23,619 nt of DNA from Syntrophaceae bacterium UBA6078 (GTDB taxonomy: Bacteria; Desulfobacterota; Syntrophia; Syntrophales; UBA2210), in contig DIXO01000043.1 in NCBI GenBank assembly GCA_002428735.1, positions 1-23,619 on the forward strand. The letters are read 5' to 3'. The translations under genes were made by a program, and so were the position numbers. Of this stretch, positions 7,168 to 15,208 are shown piece after piece. Below the pieces are notes generated by a model. That model was not told the origin of the DNA. It made no database searches and was given only the letters and a program-made list of their open reading frames with translations. How positions within the stretch are numbered: position 1 is the first letter of the stretch; each line of letters begins with the position of its first letter.

Positions 7168-8190
7168 ATGGTGAAATTATACACAACAATAGCAGCTTTC
7201 ATGATCGCGGCAGTGGTGTACGCGGCGGGAGTCGCGCCGGTCTCTGCGCGGACGACCACCCTGTCGTACGCGAACTTTCCCCCCGCGTCCACCTTCCCCT
7301 GCGTCCAGATGGAGCGGTGGAAGGCAGAGGTGGAAAAGCGCACAAAGGGAGTGCTGAAGATAAACACCTTCCCCGGAGGGACGCTCCTGGGGGCGAAGAA
7401 TATGTTTGACGGCGTCGTCATGGGGCAGGCCGATATCGGCTGTTTCGCCATGTCCTATCATCCCGGACGGTTCCCCGTGGTGGAAGCCATCGACCTGCCG
7501 CTGGGGTGGCCGAGCGGAGTCGTGGCGAGCCTCTCGCTCCTCGATCTTTATGAAAAATACCAGCCTGAATCATTCCGGAAGGTGAAGGTCCTCACCATGT
7601 TCACCTGTCCGCCGGCCAACATCATGTCCATACAGCCCGTCCGAACACTGGAAGATCTGAAAGGGATGGAGATACGGGCCGCCGGGACCGGCGTCAAGGT
7701 CTTCGAACTCCTCGACGCGAACCCCATCGGGATGCCCCAGTCAGATGTTCCCGACGCCCTCCACAAAAAGGTAATCAAGGGGATGGCCTCCTCTCTCGAG
7801 GTCATGAAGGACTTCAACTACGCAGAGTACTGCCGGTACATCACCATGACCAATCTCCAGGTAGTGACCTTTGCCGTGGTGATGAACCGCGACCGCTGGG
7901 ATTCCCTCTCCGCAGACGTGCAGAAGGTCCTCGACGGGCTGGTCCGCGAGCAGACGGAGTGGACGGGACTGTACGTCGACGAGCATGTTAACGAGGCCGT
8001 CCGGTGGTCGAAGGAAAAGTATAATGTCGAAGTGATCGAATTCAAAACCGAAGAGAAGGCCCGGATGAGCAAGCTCCTCGAACCGCTCGTCAACGGGTAT
8101 ATCGAGCGGGCTGGTTCAAAGGTGCCTGCCAGGGAGATCATCAAGGATGTCCTGACATTCAAGGACGCCTACACGAAACAGTATCGGTAG
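7168..8190 (+). CDS. dctP: TRAP transporter solute-binding protein (DctP family)
   Basis: Periplasmic binding protein of 340 aa with a Sec signal peptide (residues 1 to ~28, MVKLYTTIAAFMIAAVVYAA...VSA). The body has the DctP pattern: LKINTFPGGTLLGAKNMFDGVVMGQADIGC and LEDLKGMEIRAAGTG, where the conserved Arg that binds the substrate carboxylate is expected, followed by MPQSDVPDALHKKVIKGM. Strong AAAGGAG site. Cotranscribed with iorAB (15-nt gap), so the carried organic acid is probably linked to IorAB: an arylacetate (indoleacetate, phenylacetate) is my preferred guess. Confidence 0.9.
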   Translation: MVKLYTTIAAFMIAAVVYAAGVAPVSARTTTLSYANFPPASTFPCVQMERWKAEVEKRTKGVLKINTFPGGTLLGAKNMFDGVVMGQADIGCFAMSYHPGRFPVVEAIDLPLGWPSGVVASLSLLDLYEKYQPESFRKVKVLTMFTCPPANIMSIQPVRTLEDLKGMEIRAAGTGVKVFELLDANPIGMPQSDVPDALHKKVIKGMASSLEVMKDFNYAEYCRYITMTNLQVVTFAVVMNRDRWDSLSADVQKVLDGLVREQTEWTGLYVDEHVNEAVRWSKEKYNVEVIEFKTEEKARMSKLLEPLVNGYIERAGSKVPAREIIKDVLTFKDAYTKQYR

Positions 8191-8209
8191 AGCGCGGAGA
8201 AGGTGCATC

Positions 8210-8710
8210 ATGCCACATCTCATCGGATACCTGGAGCGGATAAGCCGTATCCTGAACGCTGTTCTCATGGCCGTTGCGGGTCTCTTTCTTGTGGCGATGA
8301 TGCTCCTCGCCTGCGCGAATGTAGCGGGCAGAGGGTTCGGCATACCCATCAAGGGGACCTTTGAACTCATGGGGCTCTTCGGCGCCGTTGTGGCCGCATT
8401 CGCCCTGGCCGGGACACAGATGCAGCGGCAACATATAGCCGTCGATGTGCTGGTGCGGGTCTTCCCGGCGAAAATAAGAACAATCCTCAGCACGCTCCAG
8501 TATCTGATCGGGAGCGTTTTCTTCATTCTGGCTGCCTGGCAGACCTGGCTCCTGGGAACAAATCTCTGGAGGGTCCATGAACTCTCCGAGACCCTGAGGA
8601 TTGTGTACTTTCCCTTCGTGTACAGCGTCTCCCTGGGTTGCGTGGTGATCGCGCTGGTTCTGGTCATTGAACTCCTGAAGGTTCTCAGCGGAGAAGGAGA
8701 GCGGACATGA
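8210..8710 (+). CDS. dctQ: TRAP transporter small permease (DctQ family)
   Basis: Integral membrane protein of 166 aa with four predicted helices, roughly residues 13-37, 48-68, 88-110 and 135-157. It holds the DctQ-type region GRGFGIPIKGTFELMGLFGAVVAAFALAGTQ (shown in part: QMQRQHIAVDVLV follows). It pairs with the large permease in sodium-driven uptake of carboxylates. ATG 8210 follows GAGAAGG. The stop overlaps the dctM start by 4 nt. Confidence 0.88.
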   Translation: MPHLIGYLERISRILNAVLMAVAGLFLVAMMLLACANVAGRGFGIPIKGTFELMGLFGAVVAAFALAGTQMQRQHIAVDVLVRVFPAKIRTILSTLQYLIGSVFFILAAWQTWLLGTNLWRVHELSETLRIVYFPFVYSVSLGCVVIALVLVIELLKVLSGEGERT

Positions 8711-10011
8711 GTGTCACCTGCATCGGCATCTTCGGCGTCGTAGTCCTGCTGCTCATGCTGCTCTTCCTGGGCATGCCCGTTGGATTCACCATGGCGGTGG
8801 TCGGCTTCGGCGGACTCTGCCATCTGATCTCCTTCAAGGCATCGGCGGGGATGGTGGGAGCAGAGCTGTGGAACACCTTTTCGTCATACGGTCTTACCAT
8901 GGTTCCCCTCTTTGTATTCATGGGACAGATCTGTTTCTATTCGGGACTCAACGAGCGGCTTTTCAGGGCGACCCACACTCTCACGGGGCATATCCGCGGC
9001 GGACTCGCCATGGCAACGATCTTCGCCTGCGCGGGATTCGCGGCCATCTGCGGCTCCAACACGGCAACCGCGGCTACCATGACCTCCGTGGCTCTCCCGG
9101 AGATGAGAAAATATCGGTATCATCCCGACCTCTCGGTCGGGGCAATCGCCTGCGGGTCCACCCTCGGCGTGGTGATCCCTCCCAGCGTGGTGCTCATCCT
9201 CATCGGCATCTATACGGGCGAATCGATCAGCAAGCTTTTTTACGGCGGGATGCCCGCGGGGCTGCTACTCGCCGCCTTTTTCATGGCCACAATCGCCATC
9301 CTGTGCCGTCTCAATCCCCAGTGGAGCCCCCTCGGGGAAAGGCGTACCATGAGGGAGAAACTCGCGGCGCTCCCCGGTTTTTTCGAAACCATTTTTCTCT
9401 TTGCCCTGGTCATGGGAGGATTGTACGCGGGGATATTTACCCCGACAGAGGCCGGGGCTGTGGGGAGCTTTCTCGCCCTGGTCATCAGCCTGGCGAGGAG
9501 AAAACTGTCCTGGCGGGCTTTCAGGGCGGCCGTCGTCGACACCCTTCAGGTGTCCTGCATGGTCTTTGTCATCATCGCCGGGGCGGTCATGTTCAGCCGC
9601 TTTCTGGCCCTCACGCGCATCCCCTTTGATATCGCCGACTGGGTCGCCGCGCTGCCCATCCCGCCGATCGCCATCCTGGGCGTTATCTTTCTGATCTATG
9701 TTATCGGCGGCGCCTTGATGGACGCGCTCGCCCTGCTCCTCATCACCATTCCCATCTTCTTCCCCGTCGCCTTGAAGCTCGGATACGATCCGATCTGGTT
9801 CGGCGTGATGATCACCATCATCACGACGCTGGGAGCCGTAACCCCTCCCGTGGGGGCCTCAACCTATGTGGTGGCCGGCATGGCACAGGAGATAGGATTG
9901 GGGGGGGTCTTCAGAGGAGTCCTTTATTTTCTGCCCGCCTATGTCCTCTGTATCATTCTGCTCATGGCAGTGCCGGAGATCATCACCTTCCTGCCGGGTT
10001 TGATTCGATAG
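8707..10011 (+). CDS. dctM: TRAP transporter large permease (DctM family)
   Basis: 434-aa polytopic membrane protein, the ion-coupled transport subunit. Family signatures: FLGMPVGFTMAVVGFGG near the N-terminus, GSNTATAATMTSVALPEM, GSTLGVVIPPSVVLILIG, FTPTEAGAVGSFLALV and TPPVGASTYVVAG. ATG 8707 overlaps the dctQ stop. Its final codons plus the five following bases are part of a duplicated gene junction (second copy near 11774-11818). Last gene of the iorAB-dctPQM operon. Confidence 0.93.
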   Translation: MSVTCIGIFGVVVLLLMLLFLGMPVGFTMAVVGFGGLCHLISFKASAGMVGAELWNTFSSYGLTMVPLFVFMGQICFYSGLNERLFRATHTLTGHIRGGLAMATIFACAGFAAICGSNTATAATMTSVALPEMRKYRYHPDLSVGAIACGSTLGVVIPPSVVLILIGIYTGESISKLFYGGMPAGLLLAAFFMATIAILCRLNPQWSPLGERRTMREKLAALPGFFETIFLFALVMGGLYAGIFTPTEAGAVGSFLALVISLARRKLSWRAFRAAVVDTLQVSCMVFVIIAGAVMFSRFLALTRIPFDIADWVAALPIPPIAILGVIFLIYVIGGALMDALALLLITIPIFFPVALKLGYDPIWFGVMITIITTLGAVTPPVGASTYVVAGMAQEIGLGGVFRGVLYFLPAYVLCIILLMAVPEIITFLPGLIR

Positions 10012-10088
10012 GTGCGCTAGAGATCGTAAAGCGTTTCATCCACGCGGGGGGTTGGACGCCGTCTCGCAGTTTTGCTCGTCCCTTCCAA
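9967..10088. repeat. Direct repeat, left copy, around the dctM 3' end
   Basis: Copy one of a direct repeat whose second copy lies 1,807 bp to the right (11774-11895). Bases 9998-10051 are identical over 54 bp, covering both the dctM stop (10009-10011) and the complement of the zinc-ribbon gene's stop. Outside the core the copies differ clearly. Here the dctM part is the functional end and the zinc-ribbon part is a diverged remnant. Confidence 0.93.
10017..10088 (-). pseudogene. Remnant of a diverged zinc-ribbon (FmdB-type) gene 3' end
   Basis: Read on the minus strand this stretch gives 23 codons ending in PRVDETLYDL and a TAG stop, the same last ten residues as the intact gene at 11824-12312. 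The preceding 13 codons (LEGTSKTARRRPT) are related to but distinct from the intact LEGAGKTRGEHPA. Homology ends at about 10088. Confidence 0.8.
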
Positions 10089-10186
10089 GTGTGTGTATTT
10101 CAAGTTAGAGGAAGAAAAAATCAGAGAAACGCCAAAGAATGAACAAACGGCCGACCACTTGATAATGTGGGTTTTGTCAAAGATCT

Positions 10187-10248
10187 GGAGAGAGCACCGG
10201 GGTGCCTCCTGAAGCCGAGTAAGGAGAAAAGAAAATCAAAGGACTCGG
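10187..10248 (+). other. Two hairpins in the leader of the MFS gene
   Basis: One nested hairpin pairs GGAG (10187-10190) with CTCC (10206-10209) around GCAC/GTGC (10194-10197 and 10202-10205). A second pairs CCGAGT (10215-10220) with ACTCGG (10243-10248), ending right before a small ORF. Function unknown; no T-run, so not terminators. The rest of the 300-nt gap before the MFS gene shows nothing else I can name. Confidence 0.35.
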
Positions 10249-10347
10249 ATGAATAGATTTGGCGTTACCAGATTTACTAGAATTCTAAAACATTTCAGCG
10301 TATTATTGCGATCAAGATTCATAGAAAAATCCCTTTCGAAATTTTAA
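10249..10347 (+). CDS. Possible 32-codon small ORF in the MFS leader
   Basis: ATG 10249 follows AAAGGA with 5 nt spacing and runs 32 codons to TAA 10345-10347. The peptide is Arg- and Phe-rich (five Phe). It could be a regulatory leader or chance; no family is recognised and it ends 44 nt before the MFS start. Confidence 0.22.
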   Translation: MNRFGVTRFTRILKHFSVLLRSRFIEKSLSKF

Positions 10348-10391
10348 CAGAGAGATTAGAATAACACATTACACTGAAAGACATTGAAAAT

Positions 10392-11693
10392 ATGACTATG
10401 GCACCCCCTGATAAAAAAAGAAGGATATTCTATGGCTGGTGGATAGTTTTAATCACTTCTATTTTTTCAATATATGGTGGCGGTGTTTTTTATTACGGCT
10501 TTAGCACATTTGTTAAACCTGTTGCAGAAGAACTTGCCTGGAGCATGGCTGTGGTTTCAGGCGGTTTTTCTGTTTATCGCCTTGAGGCAGGAATAGCCGC
10601 TCCAATTGTAGGCTATCTTTTAGACCGCATTGGTCCCCAGAAACTGGTTTTTGCCGGTGGTCTCATCACGGGCGGAGGGTTCATTTATCTCAGTTATGTA
10701 AATACTATCTTGCCTTTCTACGTTGCCATTATCATTATTTCTTTCGGGTGGAGCGCTTTCTCCGGGATAGCCGTTGGCACTCCCTTGGTTGGTAAATGGT
10801 TTGTGAAAAAGCGGGGTAGCGCTCTTGGTATTTACGCTACTGCCCGCGGTGTTTCCGGTCTTCTTGTTCCGTTAGTGGCTTATATGATCGTCCATTATGG
10901 CTGGCGATCGGCCCTTTTCATATTGGGACCCGTGACATGGGTTATTGTTCTTCCATTGTCGTTTTTCTTAAAAAACTCGCCTGAGCAATGCGGGCTCTTG
11001 CCAGATGGAGAGTTGAGCACACCAAACTTCCACGATGCCTGCCAAACAACCAAGATGGCAAATGCCAAGACAGAGGTTAACTTTTCTCTTCGCAAGTCAA
11101 TGGGCACATCGGCTTTCTGGGTACTAACGATCTGTCTCTTTACCCATCAGATAACCCAAGCAGCTGTGTTTGTGCACCTCATTCCATATCTCGTCGACTT
11201 AGGCATCAATTCTACATCAGCCGCATCAGCAGTTTCTTTTATCGCACTTACCAGTATGGTAGGCAGGTACGGATCCGGATGGCTCAGCGATCGTTTTAAT
11301 ACCAAATGGCTCCTAGTGATCCTTTTCATTATGCAGCCCATTAGTCTTTTTTTTCTTGTGAGAGCTCACCATTTTATGGATGTAATTCCGTTTGTGCTCT
11401 TTTATTCGACTGCTTATGGGGGCACCATGGTTGTTAAGGCAATCTTAATCGGTGACTACTATGGCAGGAAGAATTATGGAACAATTTTTGGGGTTATCCA
11501 AGGGCTTAGCACATTCGGTAGTGTCATCGGACCTCTCATTGCCGGGTTTGTTTATGACATCAATGGAAGTTATCATTTAGCTTTCATATTTTTTTCAATC
11601 ATGATGGGCTTTACAGCTCTCTTGATATCATTTTTAAAGCGCCCCGCCCTTGTAAAGAAAGCTTATTCCAACATAGACAAATTTGTTTGTTAA
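10392..11693 (+). CDS. MFS transporter, oxalate/formate antiporter-like (OFA/monocarboxylate type)
   Basis: 433-aa inner-membrane carrier with about 12 hydrophobic segments in two halves. N-terminal FYGWWIVLITSIFSIYGGGV followed by YGFSTFVKPVAEELAWS is typical of OFA-type and monocarboxylate MFS proteins; the first-half loop LLDRIGPQKLVFAGG matches MFS motif A. A hydrophilic linker (about residues 195-240) separates the halves, and the second half has GRYGSGWLSDRFNTKW. The substrate is probably a small organic anion. The base composition is clearly more AT-rich than the flanking genes, and direct repeats lie on both sides, so it was probably acquired. The ribosome site at ATG 10392 is weak; the ATG two codons later is an alternative. 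Confidence 0.85.
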   Translation: MTMAPPDKKRRIFYGWWIVLITSIFSIYGGGVFYYGFSTFVKPVAEELAWSMAVVSGGFSVYRLEAGIAAPIVGYLLDRIGPQKLVFAGGLITGGGFIYLSYVNTILPFYVAIIIISFGWSAFSGIAVGTPLVGKWFVKKRGSALGIYATARGVSGLLVPLVAYMIVHYGWRSALFILGPVTWVIVLPLSFFLKNSPEQCGLLPDGELSTPNFHDACQTTKMANAKTEVNFSLRKSMGTSAFWVLTICLFTHQITQAAVFVHLIPYLVDLGINSTSAASAVSFIALTSMVGRYGSGWLSDRFNTKWLLVILFIMQPISLFFLVRAHHFMDVIPFVLFYSTAYGGTMVVKAILIGDYYGRKNYGTIFGVIQGLSTFGSVIGPLIAGFVYDINGSYHLAFIFFSIMMGFTALLISFLKRPALVKKAYSNIDKFVC

Positions 11694-11773
11694 TGAATCT
11701 TGATTATGTCCAAGATCAATGTCGGCGTCTTTTCTGATAATCATGAGGATCCTGGTAAATTCCGGGTCCGCCG

Positions 11774-11818
11774 GTTGTTCCCGTGATCATCACCTCCCTG
11801 CCGAGTTTGATTCGATAG
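11774..11818 (+). pseudogene. Remnant of a diverged dctM 3' end
   Basis: In frame this encodes VVPVIITSLPSLIR and a TAG stop, versus AVPEIITFLPGLIR at the true dctM end. An in-frame stop at 11756-11758 and loss of similarity upstream show that it is only a tail fragment. Confidence 0.8.
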
Positions 11819-11895
11819 GTGCGCTAGAGATCGTAAAGCGTTTCATCCACGCGGGGGGCCGGGTGCTCCCCTCTTGTTTTGCCCGCTCCTTCCAG
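11774..11895. repeat. Direct repeat, right copy, around the zinc-ribbon gene 3' end
   Basis: Second copy of the junction repeat; 11805-11858 is identical to 9998-10051. Here the zinc-ribbon part is functional and the dctM part is the diverged remnant, the mirror image of the left copy. Confidence 0.93.
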
Positions 11896-12312
11896 GGAAA
11901 AGGGATTGTCGTCGTCGAGGAGTTCGCCCATCTCTTCCTCTATCTTCTCGGGGTCTTCCCCTCGTTCCATCCTGCTCAGGGCATCCTCCATCTCCGGCTT
12001 GAGCTTGAGCCCCGTTGCCTCGGAGAGTTTCCGCATCATGGCTGCCGCCTGCCGGGGGTCGTCTCCGTCAATCCCTTCCGCTTCTCTCCCCAGCATTTCC
12101 ATCACCCGCGCCATTTGTGCCTCGTCGATGGGGGGGAGGTTGTCTTCCATCTCACCCTTCTGACCGGAGACGACGGAGAAGATCGACATCCGGCGCTCGA
12201 GCTTTTTCGTCTTGCACCGCGGGCACGAGGGAACCTTCTCGGTATTGGCCGATCGCGAAAAGAAGTTATACATGGTGTTGCACCGCGGGCAGTAAAATTC
12301 GTATATGGGCAT
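11824..12312 (-). CDS. FmdB-family zinc-ribbon protein
   Basis: 162-aa protein opening with MPIYEFYCPRC and a second CPRC about 26 residues on (VPSCPRCKTKK), forming the zinc ribbon of the FmdB/CxxC regulatory family. The rest is acidic and probably extended, with a region EGDPEKIEEEMGELLDD-like in character, and no known domain. Some relatives are named after a formamidase regulator, but the function is not established. ATG 12312 has GGAGAG upstream. It is the last gene of the nadA-mfd-surA-uvrA run, 48 nt after uvrA. Its last codons form part of the junction repeat. Confidence 0.85.
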   Translation of the reverse strand: MPIYEFYCPRCNTMYNFFSRSANTEKVPSCPRCKTKKLERRMSIFSVVSGQKGEMEDNLPPIDEAQMARVMEMLGREAEGIDGDDPRQAAAMMRKLSEATGLKLKPEMEDALSRMERGEDPEKIEEEMGELLDDDNPFSLEGAGKTRGEHPAPRVDETLYDL

Positions 12313-12360
12313 ATATTCTCTCCACTCCTCTGAAAAGATTACGGATGACGCAAAACAGGT

Positions 12361-15183
12361 CTAGTCATCCCGCGTCGGGAGAACGCCCTTCAGAAACCTC
12401 CCGGTGAGCGACTCTTCGACCCGCGCCACCTCTTCAGGGGTGCCGGCAGCGACGATCCTTCCGCCGTCGTCTCCACCTTCCGGCCCCATGTCGATAATGT
12501 AATCCGCCGATTTAATCACGTCAAGGTTGTGTTCGATCACCACGACGGTATTCCCCATATCCACAAGCCGTGCGAGAACGATGAGGAGCCGCTCGATGTC
12601 GGCGAAATGGAGGCCAATCGTCGGTTCATCCAGGATATAGAGCGTTCCGGTGGTCAGGCGTTTGCCCAGTTCACGCGCCAGCTTGATCCGCTGCGCTTCA
12701 CCCCCTGAAAAGGTCGTGGCGGACTGACCCAGTTTGATATATCCGAGCCCCACATCGGAGAGGAGTTGGAGCTTCGAGCGTACCGGAGAGATGTTGTCAA
12801 AAAAGGCAAGGCCCTGATCGACCGTCATGTCGAGAACATCCGCTATGTTGAGCCCCTTGTATCGCACCTCCAGCGTGTCTCTGCCAAACCGCTTCCCCTG
12901 ACAGGCGTCGCAGGTGATGTACACATCGGGGAGGAAATGCATCTCGATCTTCTTGACCCCTTCCCCCTGGCAGGCTTCGCACCGTCCTCCTCTGACGTTA
13001 AAGCTGAATCGTCCCGGTTTGTAGCCGCGCACCTTCGCCTCGGGGAGCTGGCTGAAAAGGTCGCGGATATGGGTCAGAACCCCCGTGTAGGTCGCGGGGT
13101 TCGATCGGGGGGTGCGCCCTATCGGCTGCTGATCCATGGTGATGACCCGTTCTATGCCTCCGAAATCCCGTATCTTTCCTATCCGGCCTGATTTGCCCCG
13201 GTACTTGTTCAACCTGCGTCTGAGGACCTTGTACAATGTCTCGATCACCAGGGTGCTCTTCCCCGAACCCGACACGCCCGTGACGCAGGTGAAGACGTTG
13301 GCGGGGATCCGGATATCAACATTTTTGAGGTTGTTCTCCGACGCCCCCTCGATAACAATGAATCGCCCGGAAAACAGCCTTCGCTGTTCCGGAACAGGGA
13401 TCGACAGTCTGCCTGAAAGGTACTTCCCCGTGAGAGAGATTTCCGATCGGCGGATTTCTCCAGGAGACCCCTGGAAAACGATCTCCCCCCCCTGCACCCC
13501 CGCCCCCGGGCCTACATCTATTATGTCATCGGCCGAGTTCATGATATCCGTGTCGTGCTCGACCACAAGGACGGTATTCCCCATATCGCGCAGCCGTTTC
13601 AGGGTGGATGCGAGGCGCATGCTGTCCCGCGGATGCAACCCGATGGTGGGTTCATCCAGGACATAGAGAACGCCGACCAGCCCCGAGCCAATCTGTGTGG
13701 CGAGACGGATCCGTTGCGCCTCCCCTCCCGATAGGGTCCCCGATGCCCGCGAGAGACTCAGATAGTCGATCCCCACGTCGATGAGAAACTGGAGCCGCTC
13801 CCGTATCTCCTTGCGGATCCGTTCCGAAATGAGGGAACCGGTGCGCGACAGGGAGAGTGTCTCAAAGAAACCCATGCATTCCCGGATCGACAGCCGGCAG
13901 ACCTCGTCGATATTTTTCCCTCCTACCGTTACGGAAAGGCTTTCCCTCTTCAGCCGAGCCCCTCCGCAGGCGGGGCAGTCGCTGATATTCATATACCGGG
14001 CAAAATCCAGCCGGCTGCTGCCGGCGCCGTCCTCCCGGTATGCCTCCTCCAGTTTTTCGAGGATGCCGATGAAGCGCCTCTGGTAGAAATGTCTCCTCCC
14101 GCTCCGGTCGAAGTAGAACCCGATCTTCTCATCCCCCGAACCGTGCAGCAGCACGTGCTGCACCCGCTCGGGGAGCTTGTTGAAGGGAGTGTTGATGTCG
14201 AAGTGGTAGTGGCTGGAGAGGGCATCGAGCATCTGGTGAAAGTAGGTGGAATCCTTGTTTTCCCACGGGGCGATAGCTCCCTCACGAATCGAGAGGCCGG
14301 GGTCGGGAACGACAAGGTTTTCGTCGAAATGGATCTGTGTCCCCAGGCCGCTGCACACGGGGCAGGCCCCGTAGGGGCTGTTGAAGGAAAACATCCTCGG
14401 AGCGAGTTCGGGCATGCTGATGCCGCATTCGGGGCAGGCGTAATTCTGACTGAAGAGCATCTCCTCGCCATCGATAATCTGGATGCCTGCCAACCCCCCC
14501 GAAAGACCGAGGGCAATCTCCAGGGAATCGCGCAGTCGCTTCCCGATACCGTCCTTGACAATCAGCCGGTCCACCACCACCTCCAGGTCGTGGCGCTTAT
14601 TCTTGTCCAGGGAGATATCCTCCGCGAGATCCCGTATCGCCCCATCGACGCGGATACGGGCAAACCCCTCCTTGCGAAGCCTCCCGAACTCTTTCTGAAA
14701 CTCCCCCTTCTTCCCCCTTATCATCGGCGACATGACGTTGAGCTTTGTCCCGTCGGGGAGTGATTGGACCCGGTCGGCCATCATATCGATGGTCTGGGCC
14801 TCGATCGTCTTTCCGCAGTTGTAGCAATGAGGAGTCCCCACTCGGGCGAAAAGGAGACGCAGGTAGTCATATATTTCGGTGACGGTCCCCACGGTCGAGC
14901 GGGGATTGCGGCTGGCGTTTCGCTGTTCAATGGCTATGGCGGGAGAGAGGCCTTCTATGGATTCGACCTCCGGCTTGTCCATCTGTCCGATGAACTGGCG
15001 CGCGTAGGTGGAGAGTGATTCCACGTACCGTCGCTGTCCCTCGGCGTAGATGGTATCGAAGGCAAGAGAAGACTTTCCGGAACCGGAGACGCCGGTTATG
15101 ACGACAAGTTTATCTCGCGGGATATCAAGGCTGACATGTTTCAGGTTGTGCTGACTCGCACCCCGTATCTTGATCTGGTTCAT
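12361..15183 (-). CDS. uvrA: Excinuclease ABC subunit A (UvrA)
   Basis: DNA-damage-recognising ATPase of nucleotide excision repair, 940 aa, normal length. Two ABC modules: the first with Walker A GVSGSGKSS at about residues 31-39 and signature LSGGEAQRIRLATQIGS; the second with GVSGSGKSTLVIETL, FSGGEAQRIKLARELGKR and LYILDEPTIGLHFADI. Zinc modules CPECG...CPVC and CEACQGEG...CDACQG are intact. ATG 15183 (complement 15181-15183) is chosen because MNQIKIRGASQHNLKHV is the conserved UvrA start; the frame is open further upstream but would overlap the surA stop region. It lies 25 nt downstream of the surA-like gene and two genes after mfd. Confidence 0.97.
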   Translation of the reverse strand: MNQIKIRGASQHNLKHVSLDIPRDKLVVITGVSGSGKSSLAFDTIYAEGQRRYVESLSTYARQFIGQMDKPEVESIEGLSPAIAIEQRNASRNPRSTVGTVTEIYDYLRLLFARVGTPHCYNCGKTIEAQTIDMMADRVQSLPDGTKLNVMSPMIRGKKGEFQKEFGRLRKEGFARIRVDGAIRDLAEDISLDKNKRHDLEVVVDRLIVKDGIGKRLRDSLEIALGLSGGLAGIQIIDGEEMLFSQNYACPECGISMPELAPRMFSFNSPYGACPVCSGLGTQIHFDENLVVPDPGLSIREGAIAPWENKDSTYFHQMLDALSSHYHFDINTPFNKLPERVQHVLLHGSGDEKIGFYFDRSGRRHFYQRRFIGILEKLEEAYREDGAGSSRLDFARYMNISDCPACGGARLKRESLSVTVGGKNIDEVCRLSIRECMGFFETLSLSRTGSLISERIRKEIRERLQFLIDVGIDYLSLSRASGTLSGGEAQRIRLATQIGSGLVGVLYVLDEPTIGLHPRDSMRLASTLKRLRDMGNTVLVVEHDTDIMNSADDIIDVGPGAGVQGGEIVFQGSPGEIRRSEISLTGKYLSGRLSIPVPEQRRLFSGRFIVIEGASENNLKNVDIRIPANVFTCVTGVSGSGKSTLVIETLYKVLRRRLNKYRGKSGRIGKIRDFGGIERVITMDQQPIGRTPRSNPATYTGVLTHIRDLFSQLPEAKVRGYKPGRFSFNVRGGRCEACQGEGVKKIEMHFLPDVYITCDACQGKRFGRDTLEVRYKGLNIADVLDMTVDQGLAFFDNISPVRSKLQLLSDVGLGYIKLGQSATTFSGGEAQRIKLARELGKRLTTGTLYILDEPTIGLHFADIERLLIVLARLVDMGNTVVVIEHNLDVIKSADYIIDMGPEGGDDGGRIVAAGTPEEVARVEESLTGRFLKGVLPTRDD

Positions 15184-15208
15184 AGATGATTCTGAGCATG
15201 CCAAGAGA

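Larger units (their letters stand above)
9998..11804. mobile_element. Candidate 1,807-bp inserted unit carrying an MFS gene
   Basis: The unit between equivalent points of two direct repeats carries a single AT-richer MFS gene and a non-coding leader, in a GC-rich neighbourhood. Without it dctM and the zinc-ribbon gene would be convergent with 5 nt between their stop codons. The hybrid pattern of the two repeats (functional end plus diverged remnant in each) fits single-crossover insertion of a circle that carried a diverged copy of the same junction. No recombinase is visible inside. Confidence 0.5.

Noticed and set aside
10187..10248. Group II intron domain V-like or terminator structure before the MFS gene
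   Set aside because: The hairpins lack the domain V length and catalytic triad layout, and no T-run follows; no intron-encoded protein is near.
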